Shown piece after piece: positions 1-8,106 of a DNA stretch of 8,606 bases (position 1 is the stretch's first letter; each line of letters begins with the position of its first letter). The translations under genes and the position numbers were made by a program. The stretch comes from an uncultured Eubacteriales bacterium (GTDB taxonomy: Bacteria; Bacillota_A; Clostridia; Christensenellales; Aristaeellaceae). The stretch lies in assembly GCA_900553645.1 (NCBI GenBank), contig USEE01000044.1:1-8606 (forward strand), in the 5' to 3' direction. The notes beneath the pieces were generated by a model that had not been told where the DNA came from, ran no database searches, and saw only the letters and a program-made list of their open reading frames with translations.

Positions 1-309
1 AATACCAATCCGGCCAAGGTAATCATGGGCGACACCGGCTCCATGTTCCTGGGCGGCATGTTCGTGGGCGTGGCGATGGTCACGCGGCTGCAGCTGCTGC
101 TCATACCCGTGTGCGCGGCCATGATTGTGTCCAGCCTTTCGGTAATCATGCAGGTCATGTACTGCAACATGTCGGGCGGCAAGCGCCTGTTCAAGATGTC
201 GCCGCTGCATCATCATTTCGAGCTGTGCGGCATGAAAGAGCCGCGCATAGTGGCGATGTATACGCTTTTCAGCGTGGTTATGTGCCTTCTGGCCATGCTC
301 ACGTTGTGA
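1..309 (+). CDS. mraY: MraY, phospho-MurNAc-pentapeptide transferase, C-terminal part (5' end outside window)
   Basis: MraY is a polytopic membrane enzyme that transfers phospho-MurNAc-pentapeptide from UDP to undecaprenyl phosphate, giving lipid I on the inner face of the membrane. Only the last 102 residues are present, and the frame is open from base 1. Two family hallmarks are visible: NPAKVIMGDTGS near the start, with the Asp and Gly residues of the Mg2+/substrate site, and the cytoplasmic loop KMSPLHHHFEL with the His triad typical of MraY rather than of its relatives WecA/TagO. Hydrophobic segments flank these motifs and the protein ends in a last membrane helix (AMYTLFSVVMCLLAMLTL) before TGA. 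The following gene is murD, the usual dcw order. The call is secure; the missing N-terminus is a window-edge effect, not a truncation. Confidence 0.97.
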   Translation, partial: NTNPAKVIMGDTGSMFLGGMFVGVAMVTRLQLLLIPVCAAMIVSSLSVIMQVMYCNMSGGKRLFKMSPLHHHFELCGMKEPRIVAMYTLFSVVMCLLAMLTL

Positions 310-310
310 C

Positions 311-366
311 GCACGGCTGAAGCAGGAAGGGCGTGACCCGGCCTGCTTCAAACTTTATCGCCGTGC
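311..366 (+). other. Two-part RNA stem in the mraY-murD spacer
   Basis: Bases 318-326 (TGAAGCAGG) are the perfect reverse complement of 342-350 (CCTGCTTCA), enclosing a 15-base loop that can form a further GGG/CCC pair (329-331 with 337-339). Directly outside, 311-317 (GCACGGC) complements 360-366 (GCCGTGC), leaving a 9-base bulge at 351-359. This makes a 16-bp interrupted helix filling most of the spacer. There is no T-run after it, so it is not a standard terminator. It might be an attenuator, a processing site or an mRNA-stability element; the function is inference. Confidence 0.55.
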
Positions 367-376
367 ATTTGACAAT

Positions 377-400
377 CCTCCCGCTACTGGGAGAGGGGAG
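377..400 (+). promoter_or_regulatory. murD ribosome binding region with upstream anti-SD-like CUCCC
   Basis: A purine-rich Shine-Dalgarno tract (GAGAGGGGAG, 391-400) lies ten bases before the ATG at 411 and fixes that start. Just upstream, CTCCC at 378-382 can pair with GGGAG at 389-393 (6-base loop) or, in an alternative register, with GGGAG at 396-400. The helix is only 5 bp, so any masking of the ribosome site would be mild and reversible. It is a weaker form of the arrangement seen before ftsW. Confidence 0.4.
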
Positions 401-410
401 AGACATTTTT

Positions 411-1766
411 ATGAGGTTCATAGGCAAAAAAATACTTGTTATAGGCATGGCCCGCAGCGGCGTGGCCGTCGCCTCGCTGCTCAGCCGTCACGGCGCTAAT
501 GTAATTATAAACGACAGAAAGACCGAAAAGGAACTCGGCTCGGCTCTGGACGAACTTAAAGGTCTTAATATCGAATGGCGCCTGGGCGACGACCCGGTTG
601 AACTTGTCGAGCATGTCGACGGCGTTGTGATAAGCCCCGGCGTGCCGATAACCGCGCCGGCAGTAAAGCGCGCGCAGGAACTTGACATACCGGTCGAGGG
701 CGAAATCGAGGTCGCATACCGACTGTCGCGCGGCCGCGTGGTAGGCATAACCGGCACCAACGGCAAGACCACCACCACCACCCTGATCAGCGAGATGTTC
801 AAAAGTCAGGGCAAGACCACCTATACCGTGGGCAATATCGGCTTCCCGTTCTCGGCAATCGCCGATAAGGCCACGCCCGACGACGTTATCGTGTGCGAGG
901 TATCTAGCTTCCAGCTGGAGTCAATCGACAAATTCCGCCCTACGATAAGCGCCATACTGAACATATCCGAGGATCATCTAACCCGCCACGGCACTATGGA
1001 AGAATACATACGCATGAAGAAGCGTATATTTGAAAATCAGCGCCACGACGACGTGTGCGTGCTGAATTACGACGATCCCGTAACGCGCGCGATGGCCAAG
1101 GACATGATTGCCCAGCCGGTATTCTTCTCCCGCAAGGAAGCCGTCGAGGGCGCGTATGTCAAGGACGGCCGCATAGTATACGGCGTGGAATACCCGCGTG
1201 ACATATGCGCGGTCGAGGACGTATATATTCCCGGCCCGCACAATCTGGAAAACGCGCTGGCGGCGGTCGCGATGGCCGTTAACGCCGAGATACCCGTGGA
1301 CGTAATCCGCCACACGCTAAAGACGTTTAAGGGCGTAGAGCACCGTATCGAATTCGTGCGCGAGGTGCACGGCGTGCGCTTCATAAACGATTCCAAGGGC
1401 ACCAACGTCGATTCTACGCTGAAGGCAATCGCTACGATGGATCGCCCCACGACGATCATACTGGGCGGCTCCACCAAGCATTCGGACTATGCGCCGCTTG
1501 CTAAGGCGATGGTCGAATCGCCCTATATTGAGGGCGCTGTGGTCATCGGCGCGACCACGCCCGAAATTACTCCCGCGCTGGACGCGGCGGGCTTTACCGA
1601 TTACAGGCTGGAAACCGACTTTAAGCAGGCGATAATCGCGGCGCAGTCCATGACGCGCCGTGGCGGCAATGTGCTGCTTTCGCCCGCGTGCGCCAGCTTT
1701 GATATGTTCAGCTGCTTCGAAGAGCGCGGCGATACGTTTAAGCAGATCGTAAACGAGCTGCAATAA
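411..1766 (+). CDS. murD: MurD, UDP-MurNAc-L-alanine--D-glutamate ligase
   Basis: MurD is a cytoplasmic ATP-dependent Mur ligase that adds D-glutamate to UDP-MurNAc-L-Ala. The 451-residue product is normal for the family. In order: an N-terminal Rossmann-like UDP-binding domain with GMARSGVA (12-19) and SPGVP (75-79); the central ATPase domain with P-loop GTNGKTT (115-121), NISEDHLTRHG (184-194) and the lysine of RMKKRIF (K203) aligning with the carbamylated lysine of MurD; PGPHNLENALAA (275-286); then the C-terminal domain with GVEHRIE (308-314), INDSKGTNVDST (325-336), GGSTKHSDY (352-360) and SPACASFDMFSCFEERG (424-440). The ATG at 411 is chosen because a strong SD precedes it and homology begins at once (MRFIGKKILVIGMARSG). 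An in-frame GTG at 333 would add 26 unrelated residues and lies in the loop of a hairpin. It follows mraY and precedes ftsW. Confidence 0.97.
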   Translation: MRFIGKKILVIGMARSGVAVASLLSRHGANVIINDRKTEKELGSALDELKGLNIEWRLGDDPVELVEHVDGVVISPGVPITAPAVKRAQELDIPVEGEIEVAYRLSRGRVVGITGTNGKTTTTTLISEMFKSQGKTTYTVGNIGFPFSAIADKATPDDVIVCEVSSFQLESIDKFRPTISAILNISEDHLTRHGTMEEYIRMKKRIFENQRHDDVCVLNYDDPVTRAMAKDMIAQPVFFSRKEAVEGAYVKDGRIVYGVEYPRDICAVEDVYIPGPHNLENALAAVAMAVNAEIPVDVIRHTLKTFKGVEHRIEFVREVHGVRFINDSKGTNVDSTLKAIATMDRPTTIILGGSTKHSDYAPLAKAMVESPYIEGAVVIGATTPEITPALDAAGFTDYRLETDFKQAIIAAQSMTRRGGNVLLSPACASFDMFSCFEERGDTFKQIVNELQ

Positions 1767-1780
1767 TCGGCGCGCATAAA

Positions 1781-1832
1781 GCACTCCCGCCTAAAATAAG
1801 CCGCGGCTAAAGCGCCGCGAAAAGGGGAGTGC
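1781..1832 (+). promoter_or_regulatory. Nested RNA stem that masks the ftsW ribosome binding site
   Basis: GCACTCCC at 1781-1788 is a perfect 8-bp complement of GGGAGTGC at 1825-1832. The 3' arm contains most of the ftsW Shine-Dalgarno (AAGGGGAG, 1822-1829) and ends one base before the ATG at 1834. Inside it, CGCGGC (1802-1807) pairs with GCCGCG (1814-1819) around a six-base loop, which would bring the outer arms together. The folded form would hide the ribosome site. The pairing is read directly from sequence; the regulatory role is inferred. Ribosomes finishing murD, whose stop is 14 bases upstream of the 5' arm, might disturb the fold. Confidence 0.55.
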
Positions 1833-1833
1833 A

Positions 1834-2982
1834 ATGGTATCTGCCTCCAAAAACATGAATGTGGGCGCGCCCCGTCCGCCAATCGCGGAACGGGGCCGCG
1901 TCGATATGTGCATAATTAGTACGCTGCTATTGCTTTTGACCGTGGGGCTTATGACGCTGTTCGCCGCCAGCTTTTACGGCGCACAGCAGGACGGCAGTCC
2001 GTTCGATACGGTGCTGAAACAGTTAATAGGCGTGGGCATGGGCGCGATTGCGATGACCGCCTTTGCCAACTTCCCATACTGGAGGCTGAAAAATCCGTAC
2101 ATAGTCGGCGGTATGCTTGTGATCAGCTTCGTACTGCTTGCACTGGTTGCGATACCAGGCATAGGCAAACTGGTCAACGGCTCGCGGCGCTGGCTGTACA
2201 TCGGTCCGCTCAGCATACAGCCCTCCGAAATCGCAAAGTTTTCGGTGATACTGTTTATGGCGACGGCGCTTACCAATATCGGCAGGCGCGTTGAAAGGCT
2301 ATTCACGGGCATATGCCCGCTGATGATAGTGCCGGGCGCAGCGTTCCTGATGATTCTTTTGCAGCCCAACCTTTCCACGGCAGGCTCAATCATAATCGTA
2401 TCGATAGTGATGGTGCTGGCCGCGGGCGCGAAGTGGCGGCATCTGGGGCTGATGGGCGCAGTGGGCGCGGTGCTGGCCGCATACTATGCGTGGTCGGAGC
2501 CGTACCGGCGCGAGCGGCTGCTGTCCTTCCGCGACCCGTTTGCCAAGCTCAGCGACGAGGGCTATCAGCTAAGTCAATCGCTGCTGGCGTTCGGCTCTGG
2601 CGGGCTGTTCGGCATGGGGCTGGGCAAGGGAAGACAGAAGTACGGCTTTCTGCCTTACCCCGAGAGCGACTTCATATTCGCCGTGGTGGGCGAGGACATG
2701 GGGCTGTTCGGATGCGTGGCGGTGCTGATGCTGTTCCTGGCATTCGTGTTTTTCGGACTGCGCGTGGCGATTAACTGCCCGGACAGATTCGGTTCGCTGC
2801 TCGCATGCGGCATAACTCTCATGATAGGCATTCAGGCGTTCATGAATGTGGCGGTCGTGATCGGGCTTATGCCTACGACCGGACTGCCGCTGCCGTTTTT
2901 CAGCGCGGGTGGCACGTCAATATCGATATTCATGGGCGCGGTGGGGATACTGCTCAATATATCGCGCTATTCGCCCAGATGA
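1834..2982 (+). CDS. ftsW: FtsW/SpoVE-type SEDS peptidoglycan polymerase
   Basis: This is a polytopic SEDS-family glycosyltransferase that polymerises lipid II into glycan strands at the septum with a partner class B PBP. The 382-residue length and about ten hydrophobic segments fit FtsW/SpoVE. Motifs in order: NGSRRWLYIGPLSIQPSEIAK (starts at 115), LLQPNLSTA (175-183), YRRERLLSFRDPF (224-236), SLLAFGSGGLFGMGLGKG (starts at 249) with QKYGFLPYPESDFIFAVVGED (starts at 268), and the C-terminal PTTGLPLPFFSAGGTS (347-362). The conserved acidic residue of the SDFIFA segment is present. A cytoplasmic tail of about 25 residues precedes the first helix (ISTLLLLLTVGLMTLF). The ATG at 1834 has an overlapping strong SD; an ATG seven codons later lacks one. 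FtsW, SpoVE and RodA cannot be fully separated by sequence alone, but the position after murD favours FtsW/SpoVE. murG, often the next gene, is absent. Confidence 0.95.
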   Translation: MVSASKNMNVGAPRPPIAERGRVDMCIISTLLLLLTVGLMTLFAASFYGAQQDGSPFDTVLKQLIGVGMGAIAMTAFANFPYWRLKNPYIVGGMLVISFVLLALVAIPGIGKLVNGSRRWLYIGPLSIQPSEIAKFSVILFMATALTNIGRRVERLFTGICPLMIVPGAAFLMILLQPNLSTAGSIIIVSIVMVLAAGAKWRHLGLMGAVGAVLAAYYAWSEPYRRERLLSFRDPFAKLSDEGYQLSQSLLAFGSGGLFGMGLGKGRQKYGFLPYPESDFIFAVVGEDMGLFGCVAVLMLFLAFVFFGLRVAINCPDRFGSLLACGITLMIGIQAFMNVAVVIGLMPTTGLPLPFFSAGGTSISIFMGAVGILLNISRYSPR

Positions 2983-3019
2983 TGAGCGCATGGGAATTTG
3001 CTTTCACACGTGCTGACCG

Positions 3020-3057
3020 CATGGCATATGTTACAGGCAGAGGGCCATATTGCCATG
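3020..3057 (+). other. Hairpin in the ftsW-murA spacer, abutting the murA SD
   Basis: CATGGCATATG (3020-3030) pairs with CATATTGCCATG (3046-3057) through 11 base pairs with a single bulged T at 3050 and a 15-base loop. Its last base is the first G of the murA Shine-Dalgarno GGAGGTG (3057-3063). There is no T-tract, so it is not a terminator. The spacer (2983-3071) holds no other gene. Processing, stabilisation or a translational effect are all possible. Confidence 0.45.
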
Positions 3058-3071
3058 GAGGTGCGCATATC

Positions 3072-4325
3072 ATGGAAGAAATCCGTATAGTCGGCGGGCG
3101 TCCGCTTTCGGGCAGCGTGCGCGTGGGCGGCGCCAAAAACGCCGTGCTGCCGCTGCTGGCGGCCAGCATAATGTGCCGCGAAAAGATAAGGCTTTGCGAT
3201 GTCCCTTACATATTGGACGTGGAAAACATGCTCGAAATTCTGCGCCGGCTGGGCGTGAAATCCGAGCGCGACGGCGCGTGTGTGGAAATCGACGCGGCGA
3301 ATGCGGACTGCTTCAGTATGCCTGAACATCTGTCCAAGCAATTGCGCTCGTCGATATTCATGATGGGCTCGATACTCACGCGCTTTGGCAAGGCTACGGT
3401 CACGTATCCGGGCGGGTGCGAGATAGGGCTTAGACCCATCGACCTGCACCTGAAAGGTCTTCAGGCATTGGGCGCGCGCATACGCGAGGAGCAGGGCATG
3501 ATATACTGCGACGGCGCGGATATGCGCTGCGGCGACATCCACCTTGACTTTCCCAGCGTGGGCGCGACCGAAAACGTGATGATGGCGGCGGTGACGCTGA
3601 AGGGCACGACGCGCATAATCAATGCCGCGCGCGAACCCGAGATAGTCGATCTGGCGCGCTTCATAAACGCGATGGGCGGCCGGATAAGCGGCGCGGGCGG
3701 CCACACGGTGACTGTCGAGGGCGTTGACCGGCTGCACGGCTGCGAATTTACGCCCATGCCCGACCGCATAGTCGCGGGCACGATACTGTGCGCGGCGGCG
3801 ATAACGCGCGGCGACGTGCATATAACCAACGTGCGCGCGGGAGACCTGACCGACGTGATCGACAAACTGCGCATGTCGGGCAGCGAGATAAGCGTGAGTG
3901 AAAGCGAAATGCGCATACGCACGCACCGTGTGGGCGCGCTGCGCGCATATACTCAGCCGTATCCGGGCTTCCCGACCGATATGCAGGCACAGTTCATGGC
4001 GCTGGCATGTACGGCGCGCGGCACGTCCATGATTGTGGAAAACGTGTTTGAATCGCGCTTTGCGCACGCGGCGCAGTTTACGCGCATGGGCGCGGACATA
4101 TGGATAAACGACCGCACGGCGGTTGTGCGCGGCGGGCGGCTGCATGGCGCGAACGTAAGCGCGCGCGACCTGCGCGGCGGCGCGGCGCTGGTAATCGCGG
4201 GACTGGGCGCGGAGGGCGCGACCGCGATTGACAATATTCAGGTAATAGATCGGGGCTATGAGCGTATAGAGGATATGTTTGCCAGGCTGGGCGCGGATAT
4301 TGAGCGGGTAAATGTACCGCAGTGA
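3072..4325 (+). CDS. murA: MurA, UDP-N-acetylglucosamine 1-carboxyvinyltransferase
   Basis: MurA catalyses the first committed step of peptidoglycan synthesis, transferring enolpyruvate from PEP to UDP-GlcNAc in the cytosol; it is the fosfomycin target. The 417 residues match the usual length. Key positions: GGAKNA (19-24) with the conserved Lys22/Asn23; RSSIFMMGSILTRFG (92-106); the PEP-site loop YPGGCEIGLRPIDLHLKG (112-129) with catalytic Cys116, so classical fosfomycin sensitivity is expected at this residue; PSVGATENVMMAA (161-173); PDRIVAGT (230-237); YPGFPTDMQAQ (297-307) with the conserved Asp303; FESRF (326-330). The ATG at 3072 is chosen from the GGAGGTG SD at 3057-3063 (8-base spacing) and immediate homology (MEEIRIVGG). 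The frame stays open upstream into ftsW but is not MurA-like there. Ile is encoded by ATA in 23 of 35 codons by hand count. Confidence 0.97.
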   Translation: MEEIRIVGGRPLSGSVRVGGAKNAVLPLLAASIMCREKIRLCDVPYILDVENMLEILRRLGVKSERDGACVEIDAANADCFSMPEHLSKQLRSSIFMMGSILTRFGKATVTYPGGCEIGLRPIDLHLKGLQALGARIREEQGMIYCDGADMRCGDIHLDFPSVGATENVMMAAVTLKGTTRIINAAREPEIVDLARFINAMGGRISGAGGHTVTVEGVDRLHGCEFTPMPDRIVAGTILCAAAITRGDVHITNVRAGDLTDVIDKLRMSGSEISVSESEMRIRTHRVGALRAYTQPYPGFPTDMQAQFMALACTARGTSMIVENVFESRFAHAAQFTRMGADIWINDRTAVVRGGRLHGANVSARDLRGGAALVIAGLGAEGATAIDNIQVIDRGYERIEDMFARLGADIERVNVPQ

Positions 4326-4349
4326 ACGACGGAATATGGAGGGCGTGCG

Positions 4350-5180
4350 ATGGGCGGCTATGGACAAAAGCGAATGCGGATGCTGGTTGCGATAGCGCTT
4401 GTCGCGCTGATTCTGGGCGCGGTTTCGGGCGTGGTTTTCCGCAAGGTTATGGTTGTAAAAAACATCGTGGTCGAGGGCGTGGATGATGAAACGGCGAACA
4501 CTGCACGCGCGCTTTCGGGCATAAGGCTGGGGCAGAGCGTGTTCGATATAGACGAGCGCCAGCTCGCGATCAACCTGCGCGAGGACGGCTACATAAAGCT
4601 GTGCTCGGTCGAGGTTCAAAGGCCGGACACGGTGATACTGAACCTGAAAAAGCGCGTGGGCGTGGCGGCGTTCGAGCATCTGGGCTTTACATATATCGTG
4701 GACAGCGAACTGAGCGTGCTGGAATGTGTGGGCGCGCTGAGCGACGCGGGCGTGATGATAGTCACCGGCGCGCCGATACAGCGCACGCCCGTGGGTATGC
4801 CGCTCAACGTGGACGCGACGCGCGGCGATATGTTAAAGACACTGCTCAGCGCGGTCGAATCGGCCGGGATAAGCGGCGATATAAGCGAGATAAACGTCGC
4901 GAACGAGCAAAACCTGTACTGCGTCATGCGCGGCGGGCTGGTATTCAGGCTGGGCGATATAACTAACATAGAAAGCAAGCTCGCGTGGATAACGCCCATG
5001 CAGCGCCAGCTTTTAAGCGAAGGCAGATCCAGCGGCACCGTGGACGTAACCGGCGTAACGTCGGCCGACTACATACCGCCCAGCGCCACGCCCGAGGCCA
5101 CAGCCCTGCCGGGTCAGATGCTGCCTACGGCCACGTTCGTGCCGTTCGACGCGACTCCTCAGCCGACCCAAGCGGCATAA
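4350..5180 (+). CDS. ftsQ: FtsQ/DivIB cell-division protein with POTRA domain
   Basis: This is a bitopic divisome protein that, with FtsL/DivIC and FtsB, links septal FtsW/PBP activity to the division ring. The 276 residues show a short basic cytoplasmic N-terminus, one membrane helix (about 11-30, LVAIALVALILGAVSGVVF), then an extracytoplasmic POTRA domain (about 35-103) starting VVKNIVVEGVDDETANTARAL and including the motif VQRPDTVILNLKKR, and a beta domain (about 105-236). The C-terminus (about 240-276) is a low-complexity Pro/Thr/Ala tail. SD GGAGGG (4338-4343) lies six bases from the ATG at 4350. Only 24 bases separate it from murA, so the two are probably co-transcribed. Sequence conservation in this family is low; the call rests on architecture, POTRA signature and gene position, all in agreement. 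Confidence 0.9.
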   Translation: MGGYGQKRMRMLVAIALVALILGAVSGVVFRKVMVVKNIVVEGVDDETANTARALSGIRLGQSVFDIDERQLAINLREDGYIKLCSVEVQRPDTVILNLKKRVGVAAFEHLGFTYIVDSELSVLECVGALSDAGVMIVTGAPIQRTPVGMPLNVDATRGDMLKTLLSAVESAGISGDISEINVANEQNLYCVMRGGLVFRLGDITNIESKLAWITPMQRQLLSEGRSSGTVDVTGVTSADYIPPSATPEATALPGQMLPTATFVPFDATPQPTQAA

Positions 5181-5183
5181 AAT

Positions 5184-5232
5184 GACAATAAATAGGTTTA
5201 ACACCCATTGCCATATGGCCGACACAAATAGG
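5184..5232 (+). repeat. Imperfect direct repeat in the ftsQ-ftsA spacer
   Basis: GACAATAAATAGG at 5184-5196 recurs as GACACAAATAGG at 5221-5232, starting 37 bases apart, with one substitution and one missing base. It lies upstream of the ftsA promoter. It could be a pair of protein-binding half-sites or chance similarity in AT-rich DNA. Confidence 0.2.
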
Positions 5233-5299
5233 CTGTATAGTATATTACGAAAAGACTCGGGTTGACCCAAAAAATCAACATGAAATCACAATAACCCCC

Positions 5300-5328
5300 T
5301 TTTCAACCAACGACCTATACGGTATAAT
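5300..5328 (+). promoter_or_regulatory. Sigma-A-type promoter for ftsA-ftsZ
   Basis: A perfect -10 hexamer TATAAT (5323-5328) is placed 17 bases after TTTTCA (5300-5305), which matches four of six positions of the -35 consensus. The surrounding spacer (5181-5390) is much richer in A+T than the genes on either side. A second TATAAT occurs at 5333-5338, but no convincing -35 fits it. The expected start of transcription is near 5335, leaving a leader of roughly 55 bases before ftsA. Confidence 0.65.
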
Positions 5329-5338
5329 GATATATAAT

Positions 5339-5367
5339 ATGGGGTAGGACTCGGAGTTTATCCCCAT
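5339..5367 (+). other. Hairpin at the predicted 5' end of the ftsA mRNA
   Basis: ATGGGG (5339-5344) complements CCCCAT (5362-5367) with a 17-base loop, which two further A-U pairs (5345-5346 with 5359-5360, one bulge) could shorten. It would lie within a few bases of the predicted transcript start, where a 5' stem commonly protects mRNA from decay. Function is inferred. Confidence 0.35.
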
Positions 5368-5390
5368 TGCAAGGCAGGCGATGAATTGTT

Positions 5391-6596
5391 ATGAAGACAA
5401 TGGCAGCCGCCATCGACTTCGGTACATCAAAAATAGTGACCATTATGGCTGAAAGCGGCGATTATCACCGCTGCAGCATACTGGGTTCCGGTACGGCAGC
5501 ATACGATGGATTTTCGGAGGACGGCAAGTGGAATACCCCCGACAAACTAAGCGACGCGATTAAATCCGCGATAGCTCAGCTGGAGGGCGAGGCGCACAAA
5601 CCCGTTACCGAACTGTACGTGGGCGTGCCGGGCGAATGTATGCGCGTGCATATACGTCAGTCTCAGCTAACCACCGGCCCCGAGGGCCGCGTAACGCTGC
5701 AAGACGCGAGCGATATACTGAAGAAAGTAGTGGCTCAGCTTAATGCAAATCAGGGCAGCGTGCTTTCCTATTCCCCTGCGTATTATCAGGTGGATGACGG
5801 CGAACCCACAATGACGCCGGTGGGTATGCGCGGCCGCACGCTTTCGGCCAAGGTGTCTGTGATTACCGCGTCGCTGGACTTTATGGACGATATCGAGCTG
5901 AGACTGCGCGACATGGGCATAAAGGTCAGCGGCTTCATGCCGTCCGCGATGGGCGAGGCGGTTCTGCTCATGCCCCCCGAGGAGCGCGACAAGACCGTCG
6001 CGATGGTGGACGTGGGCTATCTGCACACCGAGCTTATGGTGATGCAGGGCGACGCGATGGTGGATTATCAGGTGCTGCCGGTGGGCGGCGGGCATATTGC
6101 GGCCGATCTGGCTTACGGACTGGAAATTCCGTTTGCCACGGCTGAGGGCGTAAAGCGCGCGTTCGCATTCGACGGCTCGGGCGACATCGAGCTGGGCGAG
6201 GGCGCGGGGGCACAGCGCTTCGAAAGGCCGTTTACGACCGAGATAATCACCGCGCGCGTGGACGAGCTTAGCGATATGATACGCTCGGCGCTGGAGGACA
6301 CTCCCATAAAGCCCGACGCAAACGCGCCGCTGTATCTGACCGGCGGCGGAATATCGATGATGCGCGGCGGCCGCGAGTACGTAGCCCGCGCGCTCAACCG
6401 CCAGATAAAGGTGCCCTCGGCGCGCGCCGGCAAGCTGAACAGCCCGCCGTATGCGTCCGCACTGGGCCTTATCGATATGGTGTTTGACAAGATCGACATG
6501 CAGAACGGCGACACCGGCACCGGGCCGATGGATAAGGTTCTGGACGTCGTATATGGGATAGGTCATAAGATAGGCGGTATATTCAAACGGCAATGA
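5391..6596 (+). CDS. ftsA: FtsA-family actin-like division protein with altered phosphate-2 loop
   Basis: FtsA is the actin-fold protein that anchors FtsZ filaments to the membrane and recruits later divisome proteins. The 401 residues carry [11 protein letters not shown] (phosphate-1, 6-16); a 1C/SHS2-like subdomain (about 73-165, starting [13 protein letters not shown]); the phosphate-2 region [15 protein letters not shown] (203-217); [16 protein letters not shown] (229-244); and adenosine motif [13 protein letters not shown] (314-326). The C-terminus (381-401, [19 protein letters not shown]) looks like the amphipathic membrane-targeting helix of FtsA. The phosphate-2 loop reads DVGYLHT where typical FtsA has DIGGGTT. 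The start at 5391 is set by homology; the only SD-like sequence (AAGGCAGG, 5371-5378) is weak and twelve bases away. An ATG three codons on (5400) is a less likely start. It precedes ftsZ, the normal order. A PilM-like relative is less likely given context and C-terminal helix. Confidence 0.88.
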   Translation: MKTMAAAIDFGTSKIVTIMAESGDYHRCSILGSGTAAYDGFSEDGKWNTPDKLSDAIKSAIAQLEGEAHKPVTELYVGVPGECMRVHIRQSQLTTGPEGRVTLQDASDILKKVVAQLNANQGSVLSYSPAYYQVDDGEPTMTPVGMRGRTLSAKVSVITASLDFMDDIELRLRDMGIKVSGFMPSAMGEAVLLMPPEERDKTVAMVDVGYLHTELMVMQGDAMVDYQVLPVGGGHIAADLAYGLEIPFATAEGVKRAFAFDGSGDIELGEGAGAQRFERPFTTEIITARVDELSDMIRSALEDTPIKPDANAPLYLTGGGISMMRGGREYVARALNRQIKVPSARAGKLNSPPYASALGLIDMVFDKIDMQNGDTGTGPMDKVLDVVYGIGHKIGGIFKRQ

Positions 6597-6687
6597 CGGC
6601 GGCCGGCTTACCCGCACGCGGGCATCGCGCGCAGGGTCGCGCAGCGGCTCGCGAACTGAGGGAGAAAGACGAGGGGGATTAATTGTG

Positions 6688-8091
<1,404 letters not shown>

Positions 8092-8106
8092 GTATAAACC
8101 CATGCG

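Noticed and set aside
369..397. TTGACA at 369-374 as a murD promoter
   Set aside because: No -10-like hexamer lies at a suitable distance; the downstream sequence is the purine-rich SD.
333..410. In-frame GTG start extending MurD by 26 residues
   Set aside because: No SD precedes it, the added residues are unlike MurD, the GTG lies in a hairpin loop, and the ATG at 411 has a strong SD and immediate homology.
2805..3071. Open frame upstream of and in frame with murA, overlapping ftsW
   Set aside because: It is just the murA frame lacking a stop; the translation is not MurA-like and ftsW occupies most of it in another frame.
2967..4679. Very long open frame on the minus strand across murA (570 codons)
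   Set aside because: The translation is rich in Arg, His, Ala and Tyr with no domain, typical of the antisense shadow of a GC-biased gene; murA on the + strand is certain.
5262..5292. TTGACC at 5262-5267 as -35 of another ftsA promoter
   Set aside because: The best downstream hexamer (CACAAT at 19 bases) is a weak match; the TATAAT promoter at 5323 is much better.
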